Positions 9,080 through 19,200 are shown, numbered from the stretch's first letter. The stretch: 59,633 nt of DNA from Streptococcus entericus DSM 14446 (GCF_000380025.1 NZ_KB904158.1:1-59633); one strand, 5' to 3'. Numbers and translations are program-made. The notes: generated from the letters alone by a model not told the origin.

Positions 9080-10422
9080 TAGTCTTTCTCCTTTCTGACC
9101 GCTTGTTTTTGGGCTAATAGCTCGCGCAGCTCCAGCATGGCGGTATAGGTCGCAAGGATATAGGCCTGCTGACTATCCTGCCTTTCGATGGCGCTGAGCA
9201 GGTCTTCTAGCGTTTTTCTAGCAGTGATTTTCTCTGCTGGGTAGCCAGTTACCCGTAAGCGCCTAGCGATTTCTGGGTACCGAACGCCACCAGCATTTAT
9301 TTCAGTGATGGGCATCTGGTTAATCTGTTCAAAATCGGCATCCCAAATCCAGCTAGTATCAATCCCATCGGCATAATTGGCGTTAAGCAAGACAGATAGG
9401 CTAAAGGTATAAGGAGCTAGTTTAATCATCTCCAGCGCCTGACTAGCCCCAACAGGGTTTTTAATCAAAACAAGGGTGCAGTCTTTATCACCGATTTTAA
9501 AGGTTTCTTGGCGACCGAAAACAGCTCGTGATTTATCAAAGCCAGTCTTGATAACCTCAGGGGATATGCCTAGATGCTCTGCTATGGCAACGGCCGCTAG
9601 GGCGTTGTAGATGTTGTAGAGCCCGCCGACATTGATGGTGTAGTTTTGCCCATCGATGATAAAGCTAGAGGAGACATGAGTCAGATCGGTTAGCTCGGTC
9701 AGGGCATAATCCAGTGCTGGTCGCTCAAAATCGCAGTTAGGACAGGTATAGTCGCCCAAGTTAGCGTAGGTGTTGAGACGGTAGTTGATAATGCTGTCAC
9801 AGTGCGGACAGAGAATGCCTTCAGTGTTAAAATGTGCCCGCTTTGGCTCTGTTTTTGTCGTGTCAAAACCGTAGTATTTGATAGGGTTGTTGATAGGACG
9901 AGAGTTGAAGAGTGGGCTGTCACCATTCGCCAGAACTCTTGCTTGAGGAGCTTTAGCGATGCCATCCAAAATCATCTGATAAGTGGTGTAAATTTCGCCA
10001 TACCGATCCATCTGATCACGAAAGATATTGGTCATGACAATCAGGCTTGGGGTGATGTGGTCAGTGATTTTTGATAAACTTGCTTCGTCAATTTCCAGTA
10101 CCGCAATTTTCCGACCAGAAGCACTCGGTCTAGCCGTTAAAAAAGTTGACGTGATGCCGGTAATCATATTGGCACCGCTTGGATTGGTCACCACTTGTCC
10201 AAATGCTTCCTTAAGGATACCAACCGTCAAGGCAGTGGTCAGGGTTTTGCCGTTGGTGCCTGTAATGACGATAATCTCATAGTCTTTGGCGAGGTGTTTA
10301 AGAATGTTGGGGTCTAATTGCAGAGCAATTTTACCAGGCAGGGTAGAGCCACGACCTAGCTTACTCAGCATAAAGTGAGCTGCTTGTCCAGCAGTCTTTG
10401 CAAATACAGTTTTCATGTTCAT
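9079..10422 (-). CDS. murT: Lipid II isoglutaminyl synthase, Mur-ligase subunit MurT
   Basis: ATP-dependent amidation of the lipid II stem peptide together with GatD. About 447 residues from the ATG at 10422 (MNMKTVF). A second ATG two codons later is also possible, and a longer reading from 10458 would begin inside the -35 box. The ligase ATP loop TGTNGKT is at 54-60. A four-cysteine zinc-ribbon (CPHC...CPNC, about 200-230) is characteristic of MurT. The C-terminal MurT domain carries the conserved family region before the end at KEKD. The only promoter seen (10430-10458) puts the transcript start next to the start codon, and no Shine-Dalgarno sequence is visible. Confidence 0.93.
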   Translation of the reverse strand: MNMKTVFAKTAGQAAHFMLSKLGRGSTLPGKIALQLDPNILKHLAKDYEIIVITGTNGKTLTTALTVGILKEAFGQVVTNPSGANMITGITSTFLTARPSASGRKIAVLEIDEASLSKITDHITPSLIVMTNIFRDQMDRYGEIYTTYQMILDGIAKAPQARVLANGDSPLFNSRPINNPIKYYGFDTTKTEPKRAHFNTEGILCPHCDSIINYRLNTYANLGDYTCPNCDFERPALDYALTELTDLTHVSSSFIIDGQNYTINVGGLYNIYNALAAVAIAEHLGISPEVIKTGFDKSRAVFGRQETFKIGDKDCTLVLIKNPVGASQALEMIKLAPYTFSLSVLLNANYADGIDTSWIWDADFEQINQMPITEINAGGVRYPEIARRLRVTGYPAEKITARKTLEDLLSAIERQDSQQAYILATYTAMLELRELLAQKQAVRKEKD

Positions 10423-10429
10423 GTGTTTT

Positions 10430-10458
10430 ATTGTACCATAAAGCACCAGAGCTGTCAT
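10430..10458 (-). promoter_or_regulatory. Promoter of murT-gatD
   Basis: Read on the minus strand: ATGACA, 17 bases, TACAAT. The -10 box ends only eight bases before the ATG at 10422. Transcription should therefore start at or within a few bases of the start codon. Confidence 0.6.
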
Positions 10459-10499
10459 GCGGAGAAGATAGGATTAAACTACTAATTAGTTCTAAATGC

Positions 10500-10528
10500 T
10501 TGCCAAGTTCTCTTTTTTCTGTTATGCT
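10500..10528 (+). promoter_or_regulatory. Promoter of the riboswitch-ribU transcript
   Basis: TTGCCA (10500-10505), 17 bases, TATGCT (10523-10528). The predicted start falls immediately before the aptamer. Confidence 0.75.
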
Positions 10529-10534
10529 TAAATA

Positions 10535-10739
10535 GTCTTCAGGGCAGGGTGTAATTCCCGACCGGCGGTGACTGGTGAGTAGACTGCCTTCTAAACCGTA
10601 TTTTGACCTTTCTGGTTGTGCGATTGGTGTACACAGAGGTGTTAAACGTTTAGGGAACAGTCAATCATCAGAAGTCCGTGAGCGCAAGCTGATGTGGTGC
10701 GATTCCACAACCGACAGTATAGTCTGGATGGGAGAAGAC
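10535..10739 (+). ncRNA. FMN riboswitch (RFN element)
   Basis: The conserved RFN blocks are present: AGGGCAGGGTGTAATTCCCG and ACCGGCGGT near the 5' side, CGTGAGCG, TGATGTGGTGCGATTCCAC, and CCGACAGTATAGTCTGGATG before the closing helix. P1 is GTCTTC (10535-10540) with GAAGAC (10734-10739). It binds FMN and reduces expression of the riboflavin importer RibU when FMN is plentiful. About 170 bases of leader lie between the aptamer and ribU. I see weak hairpins there but no single clear terminator, so the mode of control is not settled. Confidence 0.95.
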
Positions 10740-10906
10740 AAGGAGTTTTGTTTGAAGCAGGGCTGTATAAGCTTTACCTTTTTGGTGAATCTGTGTCAAT
10801 TTTTTTGATATTGGATACATCAATTAGGAGAGCAGATGTTGTTCTGTATCGACACCGACCTCTTTGTGACTTCTTTCAATTGTCAAAAATTGGAGGAATT
10901 TTTTAT

Positions 10907-11479
10907 ATGTTAAACACACGACGTCTGACGTTCATTGCGATTTTAGGGGCACTGTCTTTTGTGCTTATGTTTTTCAGCTTTCCGATTATCCCAGGGGCGG
11001 ATTTTTTGAAAGTTGAACTGAGCGTGTTACCGGTCTTGCTAGGCTTATTTCTAATGGATGTGAAAGCGGCTTACCAGATACTGATTTTACGCACCGTGCT
11101 AAAGCTCTTACTCAATAATCATGGTGTTAATGATGTTATCGGTCTACCGATGAACATCGTCGCTCTTGGGCTATTTGTGACTTGCTTTGCCGTCTTCGCC
11201 CGTCGTCGTCAGTCGACCAAATCCCTGCTATTAGCAGGGGGTATTGGGACGCTTAGTCTGACAGCCGCCATGCTCTTTTTAAACTATGTGTATGCCATGC
11301 CTCTTTATGCGACCTTTGCAAATTTTGATATCGCCAAGCATATCGGAACAAGCACTTATTTAGTTGGAATGGTCTTACCCTTTAATCTGGTTCAAGGTGC
11401 CTTGTTCACCTTAGCGACGGTCATCATATTACTGCCCCACAAACGCTTATTTAGAAGGATAATGGATGATGCTCAATAA
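10907..11479 (+). CDS. ribU: Riboflavin ECF transporter substrate-binding subunit RibU
   Basis: Membrane S component that binds riboflavin and works with the shared ECF module (EcfA/A'/T, not in this window). The ATG at 10907 follows TGGAGGA by a normal spacing; an upstream in-frame reading from 10694 runs through the riboswitch and is not real. The 190-aa protein has about six hydrophobic segments and ends in a basic tail. The upstream FMN riboswitch supports riboflavin as substrate. The end overlaps the next gene by 14 bases. Confidence 0.93.
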   Translation: MLNTRRLTFIAILGALSFVLMFFSFPIIPGADFLKVELSVLPVLLGLFLMDVKAAYQILILRTVLKLLLNNHGVNDVIGLPMNIVALGLFVTCFAVFARRRQSTKSLLLAGGIGTLSLTAAMLFLNYVYAMPLYATFANFDIAKHIGTSTYLVGMVLPFNLVQGALFTLATVIILLPHKRLFRRIMDDAQ

Positions 11480-12122
11480 AACGACGTATTATGCGAAAGC
11501 CTCGTTTGCCCTGTTAATTGTGGTATTTCTGGGCTATGTGGTTAAATTCTACCCCAATCAGCTGGTTGAGGCGGACAGTGCGATACAAGGTGCTGTGCGT
11601 GGCAATCTGCCTCAGATTTTAACCAGCTTTTTCTCTTATGTGACCGTTCTTGGTAATACCCTAACTCAGGTTATTTTGGTTAGCGTACTGACAGCCATAC
11701 TTTATTTTTGGAAGAACTGGCGCGCTGAGGCGATTTGGGTCTTGGCTAGCGGTCTATCGGCAGGCATTTTAATTCCGACATTGAAACTTATCTATGCACG
11801 TCCACGTCCTAGCTTGTCGCATTTGGTAGCGGCAAGTGGCTATTCCTTTCCGAGTGGTCATGCAACAGGGGCAATGCTGATCTTTGGCAGTCTGCTTGTT
11901 ATCATCTCGCAACGTATGCCCAAGGGATGGTTCAAGATCTTGGTGCAAACAGGTCTGATGATTTTGATTGTTCTTGTTGGTTTATCAAGAATTTACCTAG
12001 GTGTGCACTACCCTAGTGATGTGCTAGCCGGTTTTGTGCTTGGCTTTGGGGTGCTTCATCTGCTCTATCCGACCTATATGACATGGCGCTTCAAGTGGCG
12101 TTTTACCGGTCAATCACGCTAA
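11466..12122 (+). CDS. PAP2-family membrane phosphatase
   Basis: 218-aa integral membrane protein with the three phosphatase motifs of the PAP2 superfamily: K-x6-RP (K107...RPRP, to 115), PSGH (129-132) and SRxxxGxHxxxD (174-185, with His181 and Asp185). Family members hydrolyse lipid pyrophosphates or phosphates such as undecaprenyl pyrophosphate, diacylglycerol pyrophosphate or phosphatidylglycerol phosphate. The start overlaps ribU by 14 bases, so it lies in the riboswitch-controlled transcript. The actual substrate is unknown. A link to flavin metabolism would be a guess from position alone. Confidence 0.88.
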   Translation: MMLNKTTYYAKASFALLIVVFLGYVVKFYPNQLVEADSAIQGAVRGNLPQILTSFFSYVTVLGNTLTQVILVSVLTAILYFWKNWRAEAIWVLASGLSAGILIPTLKLIYARPRPSLSHLVAASGYSFPSGHATGAMLIFGSLLVIISQRMPKGWFKILVQTGLMILIVLVGLSRIYLGVHYPSDVLAGFVLGFGVLHLLYPTYMTWRFKWRFTGQSR

Positions 12123-12183
12123 GCCGATAAGCTAAACGATTGAAAAGATAGAGACTGATATTTTAATCACTGTGTTAAACGAT

Positions 12184-12215
12184 GAGATTTGGACAGATTT
12201 AGCCAAATCTCTTTT
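12184..12215 (+). terminator. Terminator of the ribU-PAP2 transcript
   Basis: GAGATTTGG / CCAAATCTC hairpin followed by TTTTCTTTT. Confidence 0.8.
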
Positions 12216-12218
12216 CTT

Positions 12219-12247
12219 TTGATTCGTTTTCAAGATAATGGTATAAT
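12219..12247 (+). promoter_or_regulatory. Promoter of the gene at 12276
   Basis: TTGATT (12219-12224), 17 bases, TATAAT (12242-12247). Confidence 0.75.
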
Positions 12248-12275
12248 AAAAGAAAACGGTATCAGGAGGTGTCGC

Positions 12276-12995
12276 ATGAAAAAATATGTATGGGCAATCG
12301 AACTTGCTCTTATCGTAGGTATCTTGTGGTGGTTTAGTTTACCAAAGGCTACTGACATAGCTTTGCGCTTGGAGCGAGATCGTGCGGAACAGTTTTATCC
12401 AGTAGCCTATGCCGATTGGGTAGAGCTAAATGGTCATCAGTTTTATCTAATTAGCCCGTTTGGAGAGCATTCACCAACAAATAACTTACAGGTGATACTG
12501 AGTGCAATCTCTACACAAGAGGAGCTGCCGTCGAACCAGATTAAGGTGATTCGTGGGGATTATCAGGAGACCGAGCTGGCTGGTATCCGCTACCTCGTTT
12601 TCAATGAGAGTGTTTATGACATCGGAGGTTCAACCCCGCGTCTTATCAGCAGTCACCCTATTAGCAAACAGCACCATATTGAAAAAAATCAGGGTCTTTT
12701 TACCCTGACTGATTTATTCAAGGGCTATCAGACTTATGTGACTGACGCTGTAGCTAAAGCATTAGAAAACCATCCCAGAAAAGACGAGTTATTAACCAAG
12801 CAGTTTGACTGGTCTCCTCTGGAAAAGTATGAGAAAAATGGGATTCAAACAGATGGCTATACCATCAGAAACGGCTATAAGGTGTTTGATATCGGTGTTA
12901 GCCTTCCCTTGTCGGCATTTCACGATGTCATTGACCCATCTTATCTCAAGGGGAATGACTTACTTGATTATCAGACCTTACAAAACAGGCAATAA
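12276..12995 (+). CDS. Membrane-anchored protein of unknown function (RsiV/DUF3298-like?)
   Basis: I do not recognise this 239-aa protein with certainty. The ATG at 12276 has an excellent ribosome-binding site (AGGAGG) and sits behind a consensus promoter, so I prefer it to a longer reading from 12189. Residues about 5-22 form one hydrophobic segment, a signal anchor with no lipobox Cys, so the rest should be extracytoplasmic. The C-terminal part (NGYKVFDIGVSLPLSAFHDV) resembles secreted DUF3298/RsiV-type domains. It is a single-gene transcript closed by a terminator shared with the convergent helicase gene. Confidence 0.75.
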   Translation: MKKYVWAIELALIVGILWWFSLPKATDIALRLERDRAEQFYPVAYADWVELNGHQFYLISPFGEHSPTNNLQVILSAISTQEELPSNQIKVIRGDYQETELAGIRYLVFNESVYDIGGSTPRLISSHPISKQHHIEKNQGLFTLTDLFKGYQTYVTDAVAKALENHPRKDELLTKQFDWSPLEKYEKNGIQTDGYTIRNGYKVFDIGVSLPLSAFHDVIDPSYLKGNDLLDYQTLQNRQ

Positions 12996-13005
12996 ACGAT
13001 AAGAA

Positions 13006-13054
13006 AAGGCAGACTAGCCTGATTGTAAAGCCATCAAGGCAGTCTGTCTTTTTT
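13006..13054. terminator. Bidirectional terminator between 12276 gene and helicase
   Basis: AAGGCAGACT pairs with AGTCTGTCTT, with T-runs on both strands. It lies between two converging genes and touches the helicase stop codon. Confidence 0.75.
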
Positions 13055-14135
13055 AAGCCTTATACAATTTTTGGTCTTTGAGGATAAGCTCGCTAACTGA
13101 GGCAAATTTTTTCAGTTGCTTTAGTTCTTCTTGGTGGCTAATCAAGGTGATGACTAGACCTTCCTTACCCATGCGACCGGTACGCCCAGCACGGTGAGTA
13201 TAGGCCTCCTTATCCCGAGGAACCTCGTAGTTGATAACCAGCTCAAGCCCTTCGATATCAATTCCTCTGGCAACCAAGTCAGTCGCCAACAAGAGAGCGA
13301 TGTCATGCTGTTTAAACTTGTCTAAGATGACCTTTCTGAACTTGACATTAACGTCACTGGCAAGGGAAACAGCTGAGCTACCGAGATAGGTTAGTCGCTC
13401 CTCGCAAGCCCCTAAATCGGATAAGCTGTTAAAGAACACCAAGCCACGGCAGTCTGGAATATTAGCAAATTTGCGCAAAATATCAAGCCGATCGCGCTTA
13501 TCAAGCATCATGTAGTGGTGGCTGATGGTGTCCAGCTGCTGATGAGATAAATCAATAATCACAGTGCCTTTTGCCAATGCCGTTTTTTCGATAGCTTGCG
13601 TGGCAGAGACATAAATCATCTGATGGTCGCGCGGGGCGTAGGTGATGATTTTTTTGACAAACTGATACTGGCTGTCTTGCAAGAGGTCATCAAACTCATC
13701 TAGGATAATGGTGTTGATTGACATCATTTTTATTTTTTTCAGCTTAATCAACTCAAAGATTCGACCTGCCGTACCGATGAGAATCTCCGGTCCTTTTTTT
13801 AATCGTTCAATTTGTCGTTTTTGGCTGGAACCAGATAAAAATAGCTGAGCGGTCAATCCTAATGGTTCTGCCCAGGTTTTGGTGACTTCAAAAATCTGCC
13901 CGGCTAGTTCAGAGTTGGGTGCCAAAATCAGCAACTGTTGACTTTTTTTAGGGCTTAGTCTCAGTAAACTTGGTAAGAGATAGGCTAGGGTCTTGCCTGT
14001 TCCTGTCGGACTCACCGCTAGTAAATGTTGACCGTCTTTAATGGGGGTAAAGACAGCTTCTTGGATGGGGGTTAGTTGGTGAAACTGAAGTTCAGCCAAC
14101 TGGTCTTGCCAAACCTTTGGGAAATTCGATAACAT
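13053..14135 (-). CDS. DEAD-box-type ATP-dependent RNA helicase
   Basis: RNA helicase of the DEAD-box superfamily, 360 aa, made of the two RecA-like domains with almost no C-terminal extension. Motifs: Q motif near FHQLTPIQ, motif I SPTGTGKT (42-49), GTAGR (about 121-125), motif II DEFD (146-149) in place of DEAD, motif III SAT (177-179), and motif VI HRAGRTGR (314-321). The DEFD variant keeps the catalytic Asp-Glu. Such short forms in streptococci are thought to act in RNA remodelling or cold adaptation. On the minus strand, TATAAT lies upstream in a TGGTATAAT context. Confidence 0.9.
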   Translation of the reverse strand: MLSNFPKVWQDQLAELQFHQLTPIQEAVFTPIKDGQHLLAVSPTGTGKTLAYLLPSLLRLSPKKSQQLLILAPNSELAGQIFEVTKTWAEPLGLTAQLFLSGSSQKRQIERLKKGPEILIGTAGRIFELIKLKKIKMMSINTIILDEFDDLLQDSQYQFVKKIITYAPRDHQMIYVSATQAIEKTALAKGTVIIDLSHQQLDTISHHYMMLDKRDRLDILRKFANIPDCRGLVFFNSLSDLGACEERLTYLGSSAVSLASDVNVKFRKVILDKFKQHDIALLLATDLVARGIDIEGLELVINYEVPRDKEAYTHRAGRTGRMGKEGLVITLISHQEELKQLKKFASVSELILKDQKLYKA

Positions 14136-14258
14136 GATGCTCTACTTTCTTTTGTCAGTTGCCCTCATTATACCATAAAAAACCTAGCTAGGGGCTAGCG
14201 ACTTTTGTTAAAATAAGGTAAAATAGGTTTAGACGACTAGAAGGACGAAGGAGACAAG

Positions 14259-14882
14259 ATGCGACAAAAACCTATTATTATCGGTGTGACAGGTGGATCT
14301 GGTGGTGGAAAAACAAGCGTTTCTCGTGCGATTTTAGCTAATTTTCCAGATGCCAAAATCGCCATGATTGAACATGATTCCTACTATAAAGACCAGGCCC
14401 ACTTAACCTTTGAAGAGCGGGTGAAAACCAACTATGACCACCCCTTAGCCTTTGATACGGACTTGATGATTGAGCACCTAAAAGAGTTAATCGCTGGTCG
14501 TCCGGTCGACATCCCGATTTACGACTACACCATGCACACAAGGAGTGACAAATCCTATCGTCAAGAGCCACAAGATGTTTTTATTGTTGAAGGGATCTTG
14601 GTGTTAGAAGACAAGCGACTGCGCGATGTCATGGACATTAAACTGTTTGTGGACACAGATGACGACATTCGGATTATCCGTCGGATTAAGCGCGATATGG
14701 AGGAGCGTGGGCGCAGCCTTGACAGTATCATCGAGCAGTACACGACAGTGGTCAAACCCATGTATCATCAGTTTATCGAGCCAACCAAGCGCTACGCCGA
14801 CATCGTCATCCCAGAAGGCGTGAGCAACCTGGTGGCAATCGACTTGATTAACACAAAAATCGCAACGATTTTAGGAGAGTAA
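14259..14882 (+). CDS. udk: Uridine kinase
   Basis: Phosphorylates uridine and cytidine to UMP and CMP in pyrimidine salvage, using ATP or GTP. The 207-aa length is normal. The P-loop [12 protein letters not shown] lies at about 9-20. The HDSYYKD segment, a YDHPLAFD motif and the IFEGI-like VEGILVL typical of Udk are present. The start has AAGGAG at a good distance. It is a single gene closed by a strong hairpin. Confidence 0.95.
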   Translation: MRQKPIIIGVTGGSGGGKTSVSRAILANFPDAKIAMIEHDSYYKDQAHLTFEERVKTNYDHPLAFDTDLMIEHLKELIAGRPVDIPIYDYTMHTRSDKSYRQEPQDVFIVEGILVLEDKRLRDVMDIKLFVDTDDDIRIIRRIKRDMEERGRSLDSIIEQYTTVVKPMYHQFIEPTKRYADIVIPEGVSNLVAIDLINTKIATILGE

Positions 14883-14887
14883 TAATA

Positions 14888-14935
14888 GCGGTATCGCCCC
14901 TGATTGTCAATCAATCGAGGACGCTACCGCTTTTT
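14888..14935 (+). terminator. udk terminator
   Basis: AGCGGTA / TACCGCT hairpin with a long loop, followed by TTTTT. Confidence 0.75.
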
Positions 14936-14947
14936 GTGTGGCAAGTA

Positions 14948-15883
14948 TTAGTAAGGATCAAAAGGAATGCCTGTTTTGTTAAGAGAGTGAACCACTTCAA
15001 CATAATTATTCATATACTTTATGGCGTAGGGGCTATAGTAGACCTCGCCAAATAGTTTCAGAGTATTTACAATGGTTTTGGCCAGTTCTAATCCCTCTAT
15101 CTTATTTTGGCGGATGAGGTGAGAGGCTTTGAACATGGCTAGGAAAAATTTTTCATCCCAAAAATTGATGTATTTATCGTCTCGAAACATATTCTCCATC
15201 CTAGCGATTAGCTGGTCGGCATATTGGAAGGATTTTTTTCTTGATAGGTAGCCAACAGTATAGTTAGCAATGATGAAACGAGATGCCCAGTTGTCCTTGA
15301 CTTTAGGGGGATTAGCTTCAAAATCATCCAAGAATTTATGAATATGAAAATGAACAAACTCGGGTTCAAACAGTCTCAGGCATTGATAAAATAGACTCTC
15401 TTCCAGCACTCCCCAAGTTTCAACTTTTTCAAAATGCTCAAAAATAAGTGAAAACCTAGTTTCTTCTTTATTGATAGGTACTAGATTTCCCTTTCGAGAA
15501 GAAATGGCCAATTCAGTGGCTAGTCCGATTAGTTTTGACAGTTTAGGATTTTCAGGAATATCAATCTCCAGCTGTTCAATAACATCTGCTAAGGTATGAT
15601 AATGACCAGTATTCTGAATATTATTCATCTCAGTTGCCTGTTTACTCAATAAGTCCATGACTGTACACCCATCATAGAGCGTCAGCAAGTCTTCCCAGTC
15701 TGCACCAATGGCGAGCAATAAACGATTAAGATTATCGACGCTTGTAGACGTTTCTTCCTTTTCAAACCGCCGTAAAGCTGCCGGTGTCATAATTGCACCA
15801 TTGCGACAGGCTTCTTTGATGCTATAACCACGCTTTTCTCGGAGTACCTTAAAAGCTGATCCAAAGGTATGCTTTTGTTCCAT
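14948..15883 (-). CDS. Rgg/GadR/MutR-family transcriptional regulator
   Basis: Regulator with an N-terminal XRE-type helix-turn-helix (about 10-60: SAFKVLREKRGY...TPAALRRFEKEETST) and a C-terminal helical repeat domain typical of Rgg proteins, which bind short peptide pheromones. The ATG at 15883 follows GGAGG with ideal spacing. A longer in-frame reading from 15961 adds residues not typical of the family. The 311-aa protein is divergent from the LPXTG protein at 16221, so that gene is a natural candidate target. I found no SHP-like small hydrophobic peptide gene in the 337-base intergenic region. Confidence 0.88.
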   Translation of the reverse strand: MEQKHTFGSAFKVLREKRGYSIKEACRNGAIMTPAALRRFEKEETSTSVDNLNRLLLAIGADWEDLLTLYDGCTVMDLLSKQATEMNNIQNTGHYHTLADVIEQLEIDIPENPKLSKLIGLATELAISSRKGNLVPINKEETRFSLIFEHFEKVETWGVLEESLFYQCLRLFEPEFVHFHIHKFLDDFEANPPKVKDNWASRFIIANYTVGYLSRKKSFQYADQLIARMENMFRDDKYINFWDEKFFLAMFKASHLIRQNKIEGLELAKTIVNTLKLFGEVYYSPYAIKYMNNYVEVVHSLNKTGIPFDPY

Positions 15884-16015
15884 AAAACCTCCAAATTTTA
15901 GTCCATACAAATCCGAAATAAGTTTACTTGCCATCAAAAAGAGAGTGCTTTCATTTGCCATCAGTATATCATAATTTTTAAAAAATCACTAATAAAGATA
16001 CAAAAGTTTCTTTTG

Positions 16016-16031
16016 CCATTGAAAACAATGG
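16016..16031. promoter_or_regulatory. CCATTG inverted repeat between rgg and the surface-protein gene
   Basis: CCATTG AAAA CAATGG, a perfect 6-bp inverted repeat in the divergent intergenic region. It is a possible operator for the Rgg protein, an inference from position and symmetry only. No other gene is supported in this 337-base gap; a minus-strand 69-codon frame here looks accidental. Confidence 0.35.
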
Positions 16032-16220
16032 TTGTAAGCGATATTTTCAATGTTGAGGAAAAGATAGTATCCTTTTTTACAAATTGATTATATTTAGATG
16101 TAAAATGAGGTGAAGGTGAATCTGGGAAGTTCTCTGATTTGTAACGGTCATAGTTGTCGCCAACAGACAATGAAAGAGGCTGTCAGTCATCTCAATAACT
16201 ATCATCATGGAGGTAGAGGA

Positions 16221-19200
16221 ATGAAGAAAAAACATTTTCTCTTTACATCAATGGCCATCGCAGCGATTTTGTCTGCTAATGTGGCTCAGGCAGAGGAGCT
16301 AGCCAAGTCCTCTAACGATGCGGACAAGGAGCTGGTGATTAGTGATGCTCAACCAAAGGCTTCTGAGGCAGAAACTGGAACGACAAGAGCTAAGGCGGTC
16401 GCAGGGCCAGCTAGCACTCAACAAGACCAAGAGGATAAGCAAAATCCTCAGCCAGATCAGGCAAGTCACTTACCAGAAGGGGCAGCCCCGCATTCCGTAG
16501 CGACGAGCAGTACATCTCCAGCATCGATTGTACTGGTAACGGAGACGGCTGCTAAGCCTAAGGTTAGCGAAGTAGTGACATCACAGACAGAGTTTTTTAC
16601 ACCTGATGTTAATGGGACATCTGTTGACGTTTCGACACCCTATCTTCGTTTAGAAAAACTGGATCATCCAGTCGTGGTGACCCAGCACCTGATTAACGAG
16701 GAAACAGGTAAGGTCAGCGCATCGTCTACTGTTGCCCAAAATGGGGTCGTTAATCCAAACCTTGACGCAGACAAACAGGATTTGAGACCGTATGTATCAT
16801 TTCAGTATAAGGATTTAGCTGTTGGGCGGTATCGGTCAGAGTTTACCTTTACTGATTTGGAGGACAGGGTGCTGGGCATTGACAGTGCCAGTCAGGATAA
16901 ACTGGCTAGCTACCCTATCATTGAGGTGAAAGCCTTAGAGTTTGTTGAGCCGACCCTCCTCAGTGTCACAGCGGATAAGGCTAGTGTTAAAAAGGGTGAA
17001 ACGGTCACCTACACCTTCACCTTTGACCGCTCAGCTTTTAAGTCTGATAAGTCTATCAAGATGAATTATAAAGTTGATCAAGGAGACAATCAGGCCCACT
17101 CTTATTCTCATTATGATCATATCTACAGCGATGGTCGAATGACGGTCTCTGTTACAGGCTGGCTTCCAGGAGATATTAGTCTCTCCTTTGCTGAATCGGA
17201 CAGCTACAGTATCTTTGATAATCAGAGCGATGACTATAAGCAAGTGGCGAGCATTAGTCAAGAGATGAAAGATAAGATTAAGACCTTACTGCCAAAAGTC
17301 GTCGTCCTTGATGAAGAGCAAGAAAAAAACACAGGTGTCAAAAAAATCAGCCTCCTACATGTCAAGGCAGACGGCACTGAGCTTGTTTTACCACCGCACA
17401 GGGATCGCACAGATGATTTCCGTCCTAACTACCAGCTCATCACCCTAGCAGTAGGGGATAAGCTGGTCTACGATATTGAGCTCGAAGACGGTAAGGCTGG
17501 TGGAACGGCTTCAGCTAATTTTTATTTCGGAGGTGCACCTAAAAAAACCGAAGACGGCAACTATGAAAAAAATTATGATGTGAGCTACTTTACTGCTTAT
17601 GAGCACATTGAAAAAACCACACCTAACTTCCGCTTAGAGCTGCCAATTACTGCCAATTACTACGGCACGCTAAATAGTGGCTATATTGACATTTATAGCA
17701 ACGACAAGCGTTTGGATGATGCCTACGAAAAACTCGACGCTTACAGTGGCTATCTCTTTAGTGTCGACAACCCTAAACCAAGTGTCAGCTTTACTGCTGT
17801 CGCCCCTGAACGTGAGGTCTACTACCTAGGAGAGTTCCCAACCTTAACCGCTAAACTCTCAGAAACTATCGACCTGAATCAAGTTGATGCTATCGAGCTT
17901 TGGCTAGCAGGTAACACAACCAGTTATAGCGATGTCCGCCTATCCCCTGTCACAGTGTATAAGGACATCACGGATGCTGATGGCAAGCGGATAGATGGGG
18001 AGTGGGTGCTGTCCGATGAGCGTCTCTTCTCAACTACTGATTACCAAAATAAGAAAGTCGGTATAGTTTCCTATACCAAGGCTGTTGTTCGTTTCAAAGA
18101 CGATAGTAAAGTTGAGGTTGAGTCCTTCCCAGGACTGAACTATCGGATCAGCGATGAGAAAAAGTACATCGAGAGTGGCGCGGGTGCTTTCTTAGTATCA
18201 GGTCAAGATAAAGCTCACACCCTGTCATCCAGCCCCATCTGGACAGAACTGGGACGAGTTCCAGAAGCCTTGCAGAACCGAGCTCTGAGAACTCATAAGG
18301 TTTTACTACATGATTCAGCAGGTCGCCTTGTGAAGCCGACAGAGACTGACTTGATATTCTATGACTATGACTTGACATCGGAGAGTGATGTTTACTACTA
18401 TCTGCCCCTCTCTGGTCAGCTGACCAAACTCACTCCTAAGCCTTATCATAACAAACGGTATTCTGTGCCTGTCACTGAGACAACAGGGGTCTATGTCATT
18501 GCTGACAAAAAAGGAGCAGAGACGATCAATACCCATAACCAAAGTAAAATTTTAACCCAGTCTGATACAGATATCTATGTCCGTGTGACGGAGAGTGACA
18601 TTAACGCTGTTGCCTCAATCAAGGCAGAAAAGGTTACAGAGACTAGTATTTTAGAAAAATTACCTGAAGAAATCAAGCCTCAAGACATCGATCTCTTTGA
18701 TATCAAGACTTTAGATAAGGACGGGAAATTCGTCCAAATTAAGGCAGAAGCAACGGTAACACTGCCTGTAATCCCTGGACGGAAAGTGACGAAGATTATT
18801 TACTTCTTGCCTGAAACAGGAGCAGTAGAAGAGCTAGCTCATGAGTGGCATCAAGAGCTCAATCAAGTTATCTTTAAAGTTAGTCATTTTTCAAACTATG
18901 GTGTCGTTTATGAAGCACAAGCGAGTCAGCCAGAACCAGAAACACCATCTCCTAAGCCAGAAGAGACAACACCACAACCAGGAGTAGTTCCACCTAAACC
19001 AGATGGGACAACACCACAACCAGGAGTAGTCCCACCTAAACCAGATGGGACGACACCAAAACCAGACGTAGTATCCCCTCAACCAGGAACACCTACCTCA
19101 AGACCAGAAGTGACGACTGTTCTGTCAAAAGAGCGTCACAAGCTCTTGCTGACTGTTGATCAGTCCCAGCTCACTGACCAGCAGAAAGGTCAATTAGCAG

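Noticed and set aside
10575..10808. 77-codon frame inside the FMN riboswitch leader
   Set aside because: It consists of aptamer sequence with strong RNA conservation and no gene-like start.
15961..16170. 69-codon minus-strand frame between rgg and the surface protein
   Set aside because: Low-complexity AT-rich translation, no ribosome-binding site, and it covers the promoter region.
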